Origin: Nostoc sp. LEGE 06077
GTDB lineage: Bacteria; Cyanobacteriota; Cyanobacteriia; Cyanobacteriales; Nostocaceae
Reading direction: 5' to 3'
DNA length: 64,000 nt
Assembly: GCF_015207705.1 (NCBI RefSeq)
Contig: NZ_JADEWI010000024.1
Span: forward strand, 20,552 to 84,551
How positions within the stretch are numbered: position 1 is the first letter of the stretch; each line of letters opens with the position of its first letter. A model generated the notes under the pieces. That model ran no database searches. It had not been told where the DNA came from and saw only the letters and a program-made list of their open reading frames with translations. Made by a program: the position numbers and the translations under genes. This document shows positions 38,327-48,798 of the stretch, piece after piece.

Positions 38327-38881
38327 CTAGGAAGCTAAAATGTTTTTCAATTCACTAGTGACTTCTTCTTGGGATTGATTACCATTGACTGTTAGCAGCC
38401 TTTGGCGTTGACTGTAGTAATCAATTAAGGGTGCAGTTTCATTGCGGTACACTTCTAGTCGACGGCGAATTACCTCTTCGGCATCATCTTTTCGTCCTCT
38501 AGCTAGTAAACGCGAGATCACCACGTCATCTGGTGCATCTAAGTTAACTACCCTTTCGCCACCTTGAGCTGTTTTTGTCAGTAACTCTTCTAGAAAAGCT
38601 GCTTGCGTAACTTTGCGAGGAAAACCGTCTAAAATCCAGCCAGATTTTGCATCTGGTTGGTTTAAGCGTTCTTCCACTAAGTCTTGCACTAACTGATCAG
38701 GAACTAACTCACCACTATCAACATAACTTTGAGCTTTAATTCCCAGAGGAGTTTGCTCTTTCATCGCTTGCCTCAATATTTCTCCAGTGGAAATATGAGG
38801 AATTTGCAGGTGTTCTGCCAAAACTTGAGCTTGAGTTCCTTTACCCGCTCCAGGTGGCCCCAAGAAGATTAGTCGCGTCAC
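38327..38881 (-). CDS. adk: Adenylate kinase
   Basis: Catalyses ATP + AMP to 2 ADP. The 184-residue short-lid form shows the P-loop [10 protein letters not shown] at residues 8-17, [12 protein letters not shown] (AMP site), [14 protein letters not shown] and [10 protein letters not shown]. The GTG start overlaps the secY stop by one base, so it is coupled to secY, as in most bacteria. Confidence 0.97.
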   Translation of the reverse strand: MTRLIFLGPPGAGKGTQAQVLAEHLQIPHISTGEILRQAMKEQTPLGIKAQSYVDSGELVPDQLVQDLVEERLNQPDAKSGWILDGFPRKVTQAAFLEELLTKTAQGGERVVNLDAPDDVVISRLLARGRKDDAEEVIRRRLEVYRNETAPLIDYYSQRQRLLTVNGNQSQEEVTSELKNILAS

Positions 38882-40194
38882 TATTGTTTCACCATTCCTT
38901 CATAACGCTGAGAGATAACGTAAGTCTGGACTTGTTTAGCGGTATCAATTGCTACACCAACTAGGATTAACAGTGAAGTAGCACCTAATCCTTTAAAGGT
39001 TGGTACTTTCAACGCACTTTCCACAGCAGTAGGAATGATTGCCACCAAGCCTAAAAATATAGCTCCCAAAAAAGTTAAGCGGTTGATTACCCGCTCGATA
39101 TATTCACTTGTAGCTTTACCTGGGCGAATTCCGGGAATACTCGAACCCATTTTTTTTAAGTTCTGAGCTACATCAACTGGGTTAACAATCAATGAAGAGT
39201 AGAAGTAGCTAAAGAAAACAATCGATGTTAAGTAAACCAGCGCATAAACCCAAGGTGCAGAACCACCAGGACTGAGATAGGTATTGACGATATTCGCCAA
39301 TTCAGGGTTCTTAGTGAAGTTAGCAATTAACAGTGGCAAACTGAGGATGGCCGCTGCAAAAATAATCGGCATAACACCGCCAGAATTGAGGCGTAGGGGC
39401 AGATAGCTTCGCTGTTCTGCCAATACTCTCCGACCGACTTGACGACGAGCCGAAATGATGGGGATGCGGCGAATACCTTCTTGCACAAATACAATCCCAA
39501 CAATGGTTGCTAGGAAAACCAAAACTAGTACAATTACCCGACCCACAATTTCTCTACCGCCAACTTGCACTAAGTCGATGGTGTCGCCTAGAGATTTCGG
39601 TAGTGAAGCAACAATGTTGACAAAAATCAACAGTGATGCACCATTACCAATACCTCGTTCTGTGATCAGTTCGGATGCCCACATAACGAACATAGAACCT
39701 GCGGTAAGAGCGATCGCAGTTTCAGCTACAAATAGTGGGCCTGGAGTCAAGGCAAACTGTTGCAGAAATAAAGCCGAAAACGCCGTACTTTGGAGAATTG
39801 CCCAGCCTACAGTCACATAACGTGTAATTTGCGAAATTTTCCGCCGTCCTGCTTCACCTTCATTTTTCTGTAAATTTTCTAAAGATGGGATCGCCGCAGT
39901 CAGCAATTGGATAATAATAGACGCATTGATAAAGGGCAAAATTCCTAAAGCAAAGACTCCCAAAGTCGAAAGTCCACGCCCAGAAAAGATATCCAATAAC
40001 CCAAATATGGAATTGCTACCAGAAATGGCTTCGTGAAATCTAGTTCTATCGATTCCTGGTACAGGCAGAAAGATACCTAGCCGAACCAGAATTAAAATAC
40101 CGACAGTTACAAGCAGCCTGCCTCTCAGCCCAGCTGCTTGCGCCATCTGCATAAAAGTTTCTTGAGCCGTTGGGGCTTTATCTCGACTGATCAT
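38881..40194 (-). CDS. secY: Preprotein translocase subunit SecY
   Basis: The 437-residue channel subunit of the Sec translocon, with ten hydrophobic helices. In cyanobacteria it serves both plasma and thylakoid membranes. Typical parts are [20 protein letters not shown], the plug-region GIDRTRF, and the cytoplasmic loop [18 protein letters not shown]. It is followed by adk with a one-base overlap, and preceded by rplO. Confidence 0.97.
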   Translation of the reverse strand: MISRDKAPTAQETFMQMAQAAGLRGRLLVTVGILILVRLGIFLPVPGIDRTRFHEAISGSNSIFGLLDIFSGRGLSTLGVFALGILPFINASIIIQLLTAAIPSLENLQKNEGEAGRRKISQITRYVTVGWAILQSTAFSALFLQQFALTPGPLFVAETAIALTAGSMFVMWASELITERGIGNGASLLIFVNIVASLPKSLGDTIDLVQVGGREIVGRVIVLVLVFLATIVGIVFVQEGIRRIPIISARRQVGRRVLAEQRSYLPLRLNSGGVMPIIFAAAILSLPLLIANFTKNPELANIVNTYLSPGGSAPWVYALVYLTSIVFFSYFYSSLIVNPVDVAQNLKKMGSSIPGIRPGKATSEYIERVINRLTFLGAIFLGLVAIIPTAVESALKVPTFKGLGATSLLILVGVAIDTAKQVQTYVISQRYEGMVKQ

Positions 40195-40264
40195 AGAGTG
40201 CTACCTTTTTCGTGAACCAGGCACTGGAAGGGAGTTGGCAGGTATTTAAGTGCGCGGTTGGGCT

Positions 40265-40711
40265 TCACTCTAAAACTTCACAACTTCCTCCAGCTGCCTC
40301 AATTTTGCTACGAGCTTGACCTGTGAAAGCTGCCGCTTTGACGTTGAGGGCAACGTTCAATTCCCCATTACCCAAAATTTTCAATGAACCCTTGACAGAG
40401 GTTAAAATACCTACGGCTTTTAAGGAATCCAATGTTACTTCTGTATTGGCTGGAAGAGAGGCTAACTTCTCTACATTTATCGTAGTGTAAATCTTGCGAT
40501 TCACAAGTGGAAAGCCTTTCAGCTTGGGTATACGGCGGTACAATGGCTGCTGACCACCTTCAAAACCTGGTCTAGTACCACTACCAGAACGAGATTTTTG
40601 ACCTCGCATACCGAGACCAGCACTGGCACCTTGACCAGCAGAAATACCCCTACCTACACGGCGACGGCGTTTTTTCGAGCCTTTTTGAGGCTTAACATCG
40701 TTGAGTCTCAT
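40265..40711 (-). CDS. rplO: 50S ribosomal protein uL15
   Basis: A 148-residue large-subunit protein with the Gly/Arg-rich N-terminal extension ([19 protein letters not shown]) that threads into 23S rRNA, and a C-terminal globular part with [10 protein letters not shown]. rpmD (uL30) is missing between it and rpsE, as in other cyanobacteria. Confidence 0.97.
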   Translation of the reverse strand: MRLNDVKPQKGSKKRRRRVGRGISAGQGASAGLGMRGQKSRSGSGTRPGFEGGQQPLYRRIPKLKGFPLVNRKIYTTINVEKLASLPANTEVTLDSLKAVGILTSVKGSLKILGNGELNVALNVKAAAFTGQARSKIEAAGGSCEVLE

Positions 40712-40756
40712 GATGTTATTAGTATTTTTTACAAGAAATTTGTAAGTGGATCTCTA

Positions 40757-41281
40757 CTAAATGTAGAGTTTTTCAATAGCAATACCACGATCTTCAGCAA
40801 CTTCAGCAAGAGTACGCAATGTAGATAAAGCATTGACGGCGGCTCTAGCATTATTGAGTGGGTTGTTAGAACCGAGTTGTTTAGCTAAAACGTTGCGAAC
40901 TCCGGCTAATTCCAGTACAGTCCGCACAGCACCACCAGCGATTACACCAGTACCAGGTGCGGCTGGACGCATAATCACTTTAGCACCACCACCAATACCA
41001 TCAATCGGATGGGGAATAGAATTAGATTTTGTAATCGGAATGTCAATTAAGTGTTTTTTGCCATCGGCTACACCTTTTTTAACAGCACCGATTACATCTG
41101 AGGCTTTACCTACTCCAACCCCAACTTGACCACGTTCGTTACCCACGACGACGATAGCTCGGAAGCTGAGTTTTTTACCACCCTTAACGACCTTGCTCAC
41201 ACGCCGGATTTGGATTACGCGCTCTTGCCAGTTAGTTTCTTCTTTTTTTGCGCGATTAGCTTTACGACGACCTGTTGCCAT
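40757..41281 (-). CDS. rpsE: 30S ribosomal protein uS5
   Basis: A 174-residue protein at the mRNA entry site that affects decoding accuracy. It has the double-stranded-RNA-like domain [19 protein letters not shown] and [20 protein letters not shown], and [21 protein letters not shown] 196-base gap containing repeats precedes it. Confidence 0.97.
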   Translation of the reverse strand: MATGRRKANRAKKEETNWQERVIQIRRVSKVVKGGKKLSFRAIVVVGNERGQVGVGVGKASDVIGAVKKGVADGKKHLIDIPITKSNSIPHPIDGIGGGAKVIMRPAAPGTGVIAGGAVRTVLELAGVRNVLAKQLGSNNPLNNARAAVNALSTLRTLAEVAEDRGIAIEKLYI

Positions 41282-41298
41282 AATTCATGCTCTCTTAA

Positions 41299-41371
41299 TG
41301 TCATTTGTCAGTTGTCATTTGTCAGTTGTCATTTGTCCTTTGTCATTTACCTAATGACCAATGACAAATGA
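41299..41371. repeat. Heptamer repeats between rplR and rpsE, with reversal
   Basis: Units TTTGTCA / GTTGTCA repeat six or more times and then flip to AATGACC / AATGACA over the second part. The complementary arms could form a hairpin in the transcript. It is followed without a break by another intergenic element at about 41372-41465. Confidence 0.75.
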
Positions 41372-41465
41372 ATACCAGTTGCTACAAGTCGGCTTCGCCG
41401 ACGACAGTCGCTTTAAGTCGGGAAACCCTCCTACAGCGCTGTCTCCCCAAAACACTGGCTCCTAA
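41372..41465. repeat. Nostoc-type intergenic palindromic element
   Basis: About 90 bases with terminal CCAGT and ACTGG, an internal palindrome CGGCTTCGCCG, and AGTCGGGAAACCCTCCTACAG. It resembles the small dispersed elements that are abundant between genes in Nostoc genomes (family name from recall not certain). It sits between two ribosomal genes. Confidence 0.6.
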
Positions 41466-41477
41466 TGACTAATGACT

Positions 41478-41840
41478 TTAAAAATCCAACCCAGCTTCGC
41501 GTGCGGCTTCAGCCAGTGTTTTGATTCGACCGTGATACAAGTTACCACCCCGATCAAAAACTACTCTAGTAATGCCTTTTTCAATGGCTCTGACTGCAAT
41601 TAATTTCCCAACTTGCGCGGATGCTTCGCAGTTAGCACCAGAAGCTAAATTCGCTTTCAACTCTGTGTCTAAAGTTGATGCCGCCACTAAAGTGTGATGC
41701 TGGGTATCATCAATTACTTGTGCGTAAATATGTTCGTTAGAGCGAAATATGGCTAGGCGTGGGCGTTCTGGAGAACCGTTGACCTTGCCACGGACGCGGC
41801 GATGACGACGCTGTTTTGATTCTCTACGAGTAAGTTTCAT
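41478..41840 (-). CDS. rplR: 50S ribosomal protein uL18
   Basis: A 120-residue 5S rRNA-binding protein. [36 protein letters not shown] and [15 protein letters not shown] are typical. It follows rplF by 2 bases. Confidence 0.97.
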   Translation of the reverse strand: MKLTRRESKQRRHRRVRGKVNGSPERPRLAIFRSNEHIYAQVIDDTQHHTLVAASTLDTELKANLASGANCEASAQVGKLIAVRAIEKGITRVVFDRGGNLYHGRIKTLAEAAREAGLDF

Positions 41841-41842
41841 GT

Positions 41843-42391
41843 TTACTTCTTACCTTTACCTCCGGTCTTACCAGCTTTGCGTCTGACTACTTCACCCGCA
41901 TAGCGAATACCTTTACCCTTGTAAGGTTCTGGTGGTCGGACAGCACGAATTTTAGCAGCTGTATTACCTACAATTTCTTTGTCATAGCCACTGACTATGA
42001 CATTAGTGTTGTTTTCTACAGCAAACTGAATTCCTTCTGGTGGTTCAATGTTTACTTGATGGCTGAAACCCATGTTTAAAACTAGGTTACGCCCTTGCAC
42101 TTGAGCGCGATAACCTACCCCTTGAATTTCCAAACGACGCTGAAAACCTTGGGAAACTCCTTCTACCATGTTGGCAACCAATGTCCGGCTTAAACCGTGC
42201 AATTGGCGGGAGGTGCGGGAATCATCTTTCCGAACTACTTGCAATGTTTCCCCTTCTTGGCTAACTGTCACGTTAACAGGTAGATCTCGTGACAGTTCAC
42301 CTTTGGGGCCTTTTACCAAAACCTTTGTGCCATCAATGGTGACTTGCACTTTGGCGGGAATAGTAATTGGTCGTTTACCAATACGAGACAT
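41843..42391 (-). CDS. rplF: 50S ribosomal protein uL6
   Basis: A 182-residue protein near the sarcin-ricin loop. [17 protein letters not shown] and the C-terminal [20 protein letters not shown] are characteristic. It is separated from rpsH by 82 bases that contain TTTTGAC repeats. Confidence 0.97.
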   Translation of the reverse strand: MSRIGKRPITIPAKVQVTIDGTKVLVKGPKGELSRDLPVNVTVSQEGETLQVVRKDDSRTSRQLHGLSRTLVANMVEGVSQGFQRRLEIQGVGYRAQVQGRNLVLNMGFSHQVNIEPPEGIQFAVENNTNVIVSGYDKEIVGNTAAKIRAVRPPEPYKGKGIRYAGEVVRRKAGKTGGKGKK

Positions 42392-42434
42392 GATCTTTTG
42401 TCCTTTGTTCTTTGTCTAAAGTCAACAGTAAAGG

Positions 42435-42466
42435 CTTTTGACTTTTGACTTTTGACTTTTGACTTT
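42435..42466. repeat. TTTTGAC heptamer array between rpsH and rplF
   Basis: Four tandem CTTTTGA-phase heptamers in register, perfect, just beside the rpsH stop, preceded by looser TTTGTC units near 42398-42420. It is one more example of the STRR insertions in this block. Confidence 0.8.
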
Positions 42467-42473
42467 ATAACTT

Positions 42474-42875
42474 CTACCAGACGTAGCAAAGCACTTCACC
42501 ACCCAAGTTCTGACGGCGAGCTTCACGGTCGGTCATGATGCCACTAGATGTGGAAATAATGGCAATACCGATGCCGCCTAGCACTCTGGGTAATTCTTTT
42601 CTGTTGGAATAAACGCGTAACCCAGGCTTGCTCACTCTTTTCAAAGCGGTAATCAAAGGTTGGCGATTTTTACCCTTGTATTTTAAGGAAACCACCAGAT
42701 GACGTTTTATGCCTTCTCCGGTTTCTGAAAATTCCGAAATAAATCCTTCTTCCTGTAGCACTTTAGCAATACTACGGGTCATTTTAGTGGCTGGCACTTG
42801 TGTTGTTTGATGCCTTGCCATATTCGCATTGCGGATGCGCGTCAGCATATCTGCAATTGTGTCGTTAGCCGCCAT
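42474..42875 (-). CDS. rpsH: 30S ribosomal protein uS8
   Basis: A 133-residue 16S central-domain protein. [19 protein letters not shown] opens it and [18 protein letters not shown] ends it. In E. coli S8 represses the spc operon by binding its mRNA; whether this holds here is unknown. Confidence 0.97.
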   Translation of the reverse strand: MAANDTIADMLTRIRNANMARHQTTQVPATKMTRSIAKVLQEEGFISEFSETGEGIKRHLVVSLKYKGKNRQPLITALKRVSKPGLRVYSNRKELPRVLGGIGIAIISTSSGIMTDREARRQNLGGEVLCYVW

Positions 42876-42895
42876 CGTTCCCTCTTTAGATGAAC

Positions 42896-43444
42896 TTATT
42901 GATCGCGAAAGGGCATTCCCAATTCTTTGAGTAAAGCGCGGCCCTCTTCGTCATTTTTTGCTGTAGTAATGATGGAAATATCCAGACCACGAATTTGATC
43001 AACGCTATCGTATTCGACTTCTGGAAATATTAGCTGTTCTCTTACGCCTAGAGTATAGTTGCCGCGACCGTCAAAGCTTTTAGGACTAATGCCCCGAAAG
43101 TCACGAATTCTAGGCAGTGTCAAGCTGATGAGGCGGTCGAGAAAGGCATACATTCTCTCACCTCTGAGAGTTACCATAATTCCTACAGGCATACCCTGAC
43201 GGATTTTAAAGCCAGCGATCGCTTTCTTCGCCCTTGTCACTACAGGTTTTTGACCAGTAATCAGTGCAATTTCGTTGATAGAAGCTTCTAGTGCTTTAGC
43301 GTTTTGTGCTGCTTCGCCCAAACCCCGGTTAATAGTAACCTTGATCACCTTCGGTACTTGATGAACGTTGGTGTATTGAAACTGATTCGTGAGTTTGGGG
43401 ACGATTGTCTCTTGATATACAGTTTTGAGTCTTGTTGTCGCCAT
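42896..43444 (-). CDS. rplE: 50S ribosomal protein uL5
   Basis: A 182-residue 5S rRNA-binding protein. [34 protein letters not shown] and [14 protein letters not shown] are typical. rpsN (uS14) does not follow it, as in other cyanobacteria, where rpsN is elsewhere. Confidence 0.97.
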   Translation of the reverse strand: MATTRLKTVYQETIVPKLTNQFQYTNVHQVPKVIKVTINRGLGEAAQNAKALEASINEIALITGQKPVVTRAKKAIAGFKIRQGMPVGIMVTLRGERMYAFLDRLISLTLPRIRDFRGISPKSFDGRGNYTLGVREQLIFPEVEYDSVDQIRGLDISIITTAKNDEEGRALLKELGMPFRDQ

Positions 43445-43542
43445 AGTTTTTGTCCTGATATCCCTGGGCTTGGTCAGGGAAAATTCTGAAGGATGAAGAT
43501 TAAGATAAGTATTATTTATACTTCAGGCTTTAAGCTTCATCC

Positions 43543-43887
43543 TTAATCAATAATCTCGCCCGTTTTTTTGAGTTTTCTGACCTTCTTGCCTTCTGGAGTG
43601 AAGGTGTAGCAAACGCGACTAGCAACGTTTTGTTTTGTGGAATAGAGCATCACGTTAGAACTGTGGATCGGGTACTCTTGGGTAACGATCCGTCCAGATT
43701 CCCCTTCTTGTTGGGGTTTAACGTGCTTAGTCTTAATGTTGACACCTTTGACAATAACTTTGCTCAGTTGCGGTAATGCTTTAATGATTTCGCCAACTTT
43801 GCCTTTGTCTTTGCCAGCAATTACTTGCACGGTGTCGCCAGTTTTGACGTGCATTTTATGAAATTCTTTTTCCTTTTGGGTTGCCAT
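43543..43887 (-). CDS. rplX: 50S ribosomal protein uL24
   Basis: A 114-residue assembly-initiator protein with KOW motif [20 protein letters not shown]. The ATG at 43887 overlaps the rplN stop by one base; an alternative start at Met12 (MHVKTGD) lacks this coupling. Confidence 0.95.
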   Translation of the reverse strand: MATQKEKEFHKMHVKTGDTVQVIAGKDKGKVGEIIKALPQLSKVIVKGVNIKTKHVKPQQEGESGRIVTQEYPIHSSNVMLYSTKQNVASRVCYTFTPEGKKVRKLKKTGEIID

Positions 43888-44255
43888 TACAGCACCTCCG
43901 GAGCCAGGGAAACAATTTTAGTAAAGTTTTTGTCGCGTAGTTCCCGTGCTACTGGGCCAAATACCCGTGTGCCTCTAGGATTACCATCTTTATTGATGAT
44001 GACAGCGGCATTATCGTCAAAGCGAATGGTCATACCGCTATCACGCCGAATATTATGGCGAGTGCGAACAATCACAGCTTCCACAACATCTGATTTTTTC
44101 ACAGCCATGTTAGGAATGGCATCTTTAACAACAGCAATAATCTTGTCGCCAATAAAACCGTAACGACTGTTACCCGCGCCTAAAACCCGGATACACATCA
44201 GTTTACGAGCGCCGCTGTTATCTGCCACATTCAAGTAAGTTTGGGGTTGAATCAC
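43887..44255 (-). CDS. rplN: 50S ribosomal protein uL14
   Basis: A 122-residue protein at the inter-subunit bridge. [20 protein letters not shown] and [17 protein letters not shown] are diagnostic. Its stop overlaps the rplX start (TAATG). Confidence 0.98.
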   Translation of the reverse strand: MIQPQTYLNVADNSGARKLMCIRVLGAGNSRYGFIGDKIIAVVKDAIPNMAVKKSDVVEAVIVRTRHNIRRDSGMTIRFDDNAAVIINKDGNPRGTRVFGPVARELRDKNFTKIVSLAPEVL

Positions 44256-44294
44256 AATTGGTCTCCCTTATGCAGTTGTTAGTTAAATAACAAC

Positions 44295-44543
44295 TTATGA
44301 ATTTTTAGTGTTGAGGATTTCTGTGACTTGCCAGCGCTTGGTTTTGCTCAGGGGTCTGGTTTCCTGAATCCGCACGCGATCTCCCACTTTGCATTTATTT
44401 TCTTCATCGTGAGCTTTATAGCGCCGGGTTTTCACTACAATCTTGCCGTACTTGGGATGGGGAGCGCGGTTTTCGATGGCCACTACCACCGTTTTTTGCA
44501 TTTTGTCGCTCACTACCAAGCCAACTCGTTCTTTGATTGCCAT
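44295..44543 (-). CDS. rpsQ: 30S ribosomal protein uS17
   Basis: An 82-residue OB-fold protein. [19 protein letters not shown] and [19 protein letters not shown] are typical. It lies 6 bases past rpmC. Confidence 0.97.
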   Translation of the reverse strand: MAIKERVGLVVSDKMQKTVVVAIENRAPHPKYGKIVVKTRRYKAHDEENKCKVGDRVRIQETRPLSKTKRWQVTEILNTKNS

Positions 44544-44549
44544 AATCTC

Positions 44550-44777
44550 TTACTTTTCTTCCTTAGGCGGTTGATTTGCTGCCCGTTTGCGTTCTCCCTC
44601 TACCGTTAATAGTTGGGCGAGGCGATGGCGAGCATGGCGGAACTGATGAGGTTTTTCTAGTTGTCTTGTTGCTTTTTGCAAGCGCAACTGAAACAGTTGT
44701 TTTTTAGTGGCGATAATTTCCTCAACTAATTTCTCGTCACTTAATTCTCTGGCTTCTGAAATTTTGGGAAGCGGCAT
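44550..44777 (-). CDS. rpmC: 50S ribosomal protein uL29
   Basis: A 75-residue helical protein at the exit tunnel, with LSDEKLVEEIIATKKQLFQL and ATRQLEKPHQFRHARH. It has a short charged C-terminal extension. It lies 3 bases past rplP. Confidence 0.96.
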   Translation of the reverse strand: MPLPKISEARELSDEKLVEEIIATKKQLFQLRLQKATRQLEKPHQFRHARHRLAQLLTVEGERKRAANQPPKEEK

Positions 44778-44780
44778 AAC

Positions 44781-45209
44781 CTACTCCTGCTCCTCTTCTA
44801 TTTGAGGGCGCACAATAAATTTAGTTTTAATGGGCAGCTTAAATGCAGCTAGGCGCATAGCTTCACGGGCAATTTCTTCCGAAACACCAGCGATTTCAAA
44901 AAGAATCCGACCTGGCTTGACTACAGCTACCCAAAATTCTGGATTACCTTTACCAGAACCCATCCGAGTTTCTGCTGGACGCATAGTAACAGGTTTATCT
45001 GGGAAAATCCGAATCCAGATCTTACCACCCCGACGAATATAACGAGTCATCGCTCGACGGGAAGCCTCGATTTGCCGAGAGGTGATCCAAGCTGGTTCTT
45101 GCGCTTGGAGGGCGAAATCACCAAAGTTAAGGGTGCTACCCCGGTGGGCTAGACCCGCCATCCGCCCGCGCTGTTGTTTGCGGAATTTAGTTCTTCTAGG
45201 ACTTAACAT
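44781..45209 (-). CDS. rplP: 50S ribosomal protein uL16
   Basis: A 142-residue protein near the A-site tRNA elbow. [17 protein letters not shown], the [20 protein letters not shown] stretch and [21 protein letters not shown] end are typical. A seven-unit heptamer array lies directly before its ATG. Confidence 0.97.
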   Translation of the reverse strand: MLSPRRTKFRKQQRGRMAGLAHRGSTLNFGDFALQAQEPAWITSRQIEASRRAMTRYIRRGGKIWIRIFPDKPVTMRPAETRMGSGKGNPEFWVAVVKPGRILFEIAGVSEEIAREAMRLAAFKLPIKTKFIVRPQIEEEQE

Positions 45210-45213
45210 GACT

Positions 45214-45262
45214 ATGAAGTGTGAAGTATGAAGTGTGAAGTATGAAGTGTGAAGTATGAAAG
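45214..45262. repeat. Seven-unit RTGAAGT heptamer array before rplP
   Basis: Seven contiguous heptamers alternate ATGAAGT and GTGAAGT, the last one imperfect (ATGAAAG). The array starts 4 bases beyond the rplP start, in its untranslated leader, and is otherwise in the rpsC-rplP gap. Because 7 is not a multiple of 3, length changes would not be neutral if it were coding. Confidence 0.9.
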
Positions 45263-45292
45263 ATAAATTTTTTATCCTTCTTCCTTCATCCT

Positions 45293-46048
45293 TTAGCCTT
45301 CATTGGAACGGTCTTCAAACTGCTGGCGACGGCGCTGTTGTTGACGGCGACGAGGTTCACGTTCGCGGGTTGTGGGTTGGGGTTGAGTTTCTTCCTGTCC
45401 AGGAATAATTTCTCCTTTAAATACCCACACTTTGATGCCCAAAATACCGTAAACAGTTTTGGCTGTGCAGTAAGCGTAGTCAATATCAGCCCGTAAGGTG
45501 TGTAGAGGTACTCTACCTTCACGAGTCCACTCTGTCCGCGCAATTTCTGCACCATTGAGCCGACCGCTGACCTGAATTTTAATTCCTTGAATCCCAGCCC
45601 GTTGCGCTCGTTGAATTGCTTGGCGGACTACGCGACGGAAGGAAACGCGGCGTTCTAGTTGTTGAGCTATGTATTCTGAAATTAAGTAAGCATCGGCATC
45701 AACTCGTTGTACTTCTACGACGTTGATCCGAATTTGACGATTGCTACCCAATAAATCTTGCAGTCCAGTGCGTAAGGATTCAATACCTTGTCCACCGCGG
45801 CCTACAACTACACCTGGGCGTGCTGTCCGCACTTCTAGATCAATTTGGTCTGCTTTGCGCTCAATTCTAACTTCAGAAATGCCGGCGTTATTTTGAGCAA
45901 GTCTACCCAGTTTTTGTTCTATATACTTACGAAGTTTGTGATCTTCTTGTAAAAGTTCTGGATAGCGGTCTGGATCTGCGTACCAACGGGATTGGTGTTC
46001 TTGGGTAATCCCCAGGCGAAAGCCAACTGGATGAATTTTTTGTCCCAC
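45293..46048 (-). CDS. rpsC: 30S ribosomal protein uS3
   Basis: A 251-residue mRNA-entry protein. [20 protein letters not shown] opens it, the KH domain [15 protein letters not shown] follows, and the C-terminus is an Arg/Gln-rich tail ([19 protein letters not shown]) longer than in E. coli. Confidence 0.97.
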   Translation of the reverse strand: MGQKIHPVGFRLGITQEHQSRWYADPDRYPELLQEDHKLRKYIEQKLGRLAQNNAGISEVRIERKADQIDLEVRTARPGVVVGRGGQGIESLRTGLQDLLGSNRQIRINVVEVQRVDADAYLISEYIAQQLERRVSFRRVVRQAIQRAQRAGIQGIKIQVSGRLNGAEIARTEWTREGRVPLHTLRADIDYAYCTAKTVYGILGIKVWVFKGEIIPGQEETQPQPTTREREPRRRQQQRRRQQFEDRSNEG

Positions 46049-46075
46049 AAATGCTTCCTCTAAAGTTTCTGGTAA

Positions 46076-46435
46076 TTATTCCACCGTGTCGCCAGCAGCA
46101 ACAGCTACTGTGATGTGACACGTAGGTTTGCGAATTTGGTAAGCTCGACCTTGCGCTCTAGGTTGGAAACGTTTTAGGACTGGCCCTTGATCAGCGTAAG
46201 CTTGGGTAATCACCAGTTGAGCGCGGTCTAGACCTGCATTATGTTCAGCATTTGCGGCAGCGCTTCTAATCAGTTTCAGTACTGGTTCACAAGCCCGATA
46301 AGGCATGAATTCCAGGATAATTAGCGCTTCTCTGTAAGACCGCCCCCGAATTTGATCAAGTACACGACGCACTTTAAAGGGAGACATGCGTATATAACGG
46401 GCGATCGCTTTTACTTCTGTAGTATTAGTTGCCAT
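46076..46435 (-). CDS. rplV: 50S ribosomal protein uL22
   Basis: A 119-residue exit-tunnel protein. [20 protein letters not shown] and the tunnel loop region [20 protein letters not shown] are typical. Start ATG 46435 ([12 protein letters not shown]) is preferred over the frame opening at 46459, whose first codons come from repeat sequence. Confidence 0.95.
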   Translation of the reverse strand: MATNTTEVKAIARYIRMSPFKVRRVLDQIRGRSYREALIILEFMPYRACEPVLKLIRSAAANAEHNAGLDRAQLVITQAYADQGPVLKRFQPRAQGRAYQIRKPTCHITVAVAAGDTVE

Positions 46436-46446
46436 GATTTTCTCCT

Positions 46447-46521
46447 TGTCGTTTGCCATTCGTCATTTGTCATTTGTCATTTGTCAGCTACAAAGGACTA
46501 ATGACAATGGACAAAGGACAA
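46447..46521. repeat. Heptamer repeats between rpsS and rplV, with reversal
   Basis: TTCGTCA / TTTGTCA units (four or more) are followed by the reverse-complement type (GACTAAT, GACAAT, GACAAAG). Arms ATTTGTC and GACAAAG can pair. The array reaches to the rpsS stop codon. Confidence 0.75.
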
Positions 46522-46522
46522 A

Positions 46523-46801
46523 CTATCTACCCGCTTTTTTGTCACTTTTGCCATGACCCCTGTAGGTGCGTGTTGGCGCAAATTCTCCCAACTTATGTCC
46601 TACCATCTGATCGCTGATGAAAACAGGGACGTGCTGTCTGCCATTGTGAACTGCTATGGTGTGACCTACCATTTGGGGCAGAATTGTTGATGCTCTTGAC
46701 CAAGTTTTAATAACTTGCTTTTCGTTTCTATCATTCAGCTTTTCAATTTTGCTGAGTAAATGATCGGCAACGAAAGGACCTTTTTTTAGAGAACGACCCA
46801 T
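46523..46801 (-). CDS. rpsS: 30S ribosomal protein uS19
   Basis: A 92-residue head protein. [20 protein letters not shown] and [20 protein letters not shown] are diagnostic. The gap before it (to rplB) contains GGATTTTGGATTT-like repeats. Confidence 0.97.
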   Translation of the reverse strand: MGRSLKKGPFVADHLLSKIEKLNDRNEKQVIKTWSRASTILPQMVGHTIAVHNGRQHVPVFISDQMVGHKLGEFAPTRTYRGHGKSDKKAGR

Positions 46802-46898
46802 AATTAAATTTTGGCTTTAGGATTTGGGATTTTGGATTTATCAATTTGGACTTTGGATAATTTATTCATCTAAAATCCAAATTTGGAAATCGAAAACT

Positions 46899-47762
46899 CT
46901 AAGACTGACGACCACCACGACCACGCTTAGAAGATTTGCGACGACGACGCACAATCAACTTACTGCTGGGTTTCTTGGGTTTGCGTGTCTTGGCTCCCAA
47001 TGTTGGTTTACCCCAAGGTGTGACTGGGCCAGATCTCCCGATGGGCGCTCTACCTTCACCACCACCATGTGGGTGATCCACTGGGTTCATGACGCTACCT
47101 CTGACCTTCGGACGGCGACCCTTCCAACGGTTACGTCCGGCTTTACCTGCACTCAGGTTTCTCGCATCGGTGTTGCCTACTTGGCCGATGGTGGCGTAGC
47201 ATTCACGTCGCACCATCCGTACTTCTCCGGAAGGTAACTTAAGCGTTACATAATTACCTTCTTTAGCAACTACTTGGGCTGTAGCACCAGCAGAACGGAC
47301 AATTTGACCACCTTTACCAGCGGTAAGTTCGACGTTATGGACGCTTGTACCCAAAGGAATATTGGCTAACGGTAAGGCGTTGCCATCTTCAATGGGAGAC
47401 TCATGTCCAGCAATTACAGTTGTACCGACTTTCAATCCATTGGGTTGGAGGATATAGCGTTTTTCCCCATCCTGATATTGCAGTAAGGCAATACGTGCGT
47501 TCCGATTGGGGTCATATTCGATCGCCAATACTGTGGCGGGAATCTGTCGCTTATCTCTTTTAAAATCGATAATTCGATAAAGTCTTTTGTGGCCGCCACC
47601 CCGACGACGGCTGGTTATCCGCCCTTGATTGTTGCGACCTTTAGCGCGATGTACATACACCGTCAGGGACTTTTCCGGTTCAGTTTTGGTAATTTCTGAA
47701 AAGTCGGAGATAGTAACTTGACGTGTGCTGGGGGTATAAGGGCGATAAGAACGAGTACCCAT
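46899..47762 (-). CDS. rplB: 50S ribosomal protein uL2
   Basis: A 287-residue protein essential for subunit joining and peptidyl transfer. [40 protein letters not shown] and the [14 protein letters not shown] region carrying the functional His are all present. Confidence 0.98.
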   Translation of the reverse strand: MGTRSYRPYTPSTRQVTISDFSEITKTEPEKSLTVYVHRAKGRNNQGRITSRRRGGGHKRLYRIIDFKRDKRQIPATVLAIEYDPNRNARIALLQYQDGEKRYILQPNGLKVGTTVIAGHESPIEDGNALPLANIPLGTSVHNVELTAGKGGQIVRSAGATAQVVAKEGNYVTLKLPSGEVRMVRRECYATIGQVGNTDARNLSAGKAGRNRWKGRRPKVRGSVMNPVDHPHGGGEGRAPIGRSGPVTPWGKPTLGAKTRKPKKPSSKLIVRRRRKSSKRGRGGRQS

Positions 47763-47768
47763 TTTGTG

Positions 47769-48083
47769 TTAGACCTCTGGGAATAGAATCTGTCTAATCT
47801 TCTGTGCGTCCCCAGGTGAGACGGTGACAATAGCTTTCTTATATTGGGGCTTATAGCCAACAAATTTGCCAACGCGACGTTTTTTCCGTGGCTGTGTGGC
47901 AGTATTTATTTTGACAACTTTGACTTGAAACAAGTCTTCGATCGCTAATTTAATATCTGGCTTGGTAGCTTTGATTACCACTTCAAAAGTGTATTGATTC
48001 TGTTCCATCAGAATCGTCGCCTTTTCGGTAACAATTGGGCGACGCACCAAGTCCGGCAGATCACGGGGGTCAATCTTAGGCAC
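47769..48083 (-). CDS. rplW: 50S ribosomal protein uL23
   Basis: A 104-residue protein at the tunnel exit, docking site for signal-recognition particle and trigger factor. [20 protein letters not shown] and [23 protein letters not shown] segments are typical. It overlaps rplD by 8 bases. Confidence 0.97.
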   Translation of the reverse strand: MPKIDPRDLPDLVRRPIVTEKATILMEQNQYTFEVVIKATKPDIKLAIEDLFQVKVVKINTATQPRKKRRVGKFVGYKPQYKKAIVTVSPGDAQKIRQILFPEV

Positions 48084-48708
48084 TGTAGACCTCCTGGATT
48101 TTTTCTAATGCTGGTGCTGTGATGACAATTTTGTCAGCGTGCAGCAAGTCATAAACATTCAGTTGATCTGCTGCGATAATTTTTAAATTTTCGACGTTGC
48201 GTCCTGACAGATAAACTGTATCTGCAATCTCAGACAAAATTAATAAGCTCTTTTGTTCTGGGTTTGCGCCCCAACGTGCCAAAGCTGCAACCAAATCCTT
48301 CGTCTTGGGACGAGAAAATTCGTTACTAAATTCCTCGACCACAATTAAATCATCTGTACGACCGACAAAGGCTGTTCTTAATGCTAACCGCCTTTCTTTA
48401 CGGTTCATTTTGAGGTCGTATTCTCTGGGTTTAGGCCCAAATATCACACCACCACCACGCCATAATGGCGAACGAATGGAACCTGCACGAGCGCGACCTG
48501 TTCCTTTTTGCCGCCAAGGTTTGCGGCCACCACCTCTAACTTCCGAACGAGTTTTTGTACTAGCGGTTCCTTGACGTGCATTGGTCGTTTGTCTAACCAA
48601 GGCGCGGTGTACAATATGCGCTGCTGTTGCCTCTTTAGCAACCCGCAAGTCGAACGTTTTTTGCCCGACTTCCTCTCCTTGCCAGTTTTTAACTACAGTC
48701 TCAACCAT
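48076..48708 (-). CDS. rplD: 50S ribosomal protein uL4
   Basis: A 210-residue protein with the conserved tunnel loop [20 protein letters not shown]. In E. coli L4 represses its own operon; the leader upstream of rplC would be the place to look for an equivalent. It overlaps rplW. Confidence 0.97.
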   Translation of the reverse strand: MVETVVKNWQGEEVGQKTFDLRVAKEATAAHIVHRALVRQTTNARQGTASTKTRSEVRGGGRKPWRQKGTGRARAGSIRSPLWRGGGVIFGPKPREYDLKMNRKERRLALRTAFVGRTDDLIVVEEFSNEFSRPKTKDLVAALARWGANPEQKSLLILSEIADTVYLSGRNVENLKIIAADQLNVYDLLHADKIVITAPALEKIQEVYSA

Positions 48709-48711
48709 TTT

Positions 48712-48798
48712 TTGTCCTTTGTCATTTGTCTTTTGTCATTAGTCCTTTGTCATTTGTCTTTAGCTAATAACCAATGACTAATGACCATTGACGATTGA
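48712..48798. repeat. Heptamer repeats between rplC and rplD, with reversal
   Basis: About six TTTGTCA / TTTGTCT / TTAGTCC units, then after TTTAGCTAATAA the type flips to CAATGAC / TAATGAC / CATTGAC units. The two arms are complementary enough to form a long hairpin between the first two genes of the operon. Confidence 0.8.

Noticed and set aside
45286..45555. Leftward 89-codon frame inside rpsC
   Set aside because: Out-of-frame shadow of uS3; no independent start signal.
20041..48798. Regular short repeats as possible CRISPR arrays
   Set aside because: Units are 7 bases without spacers of constant length, so they are STRR-type arrays, not CRISPR.
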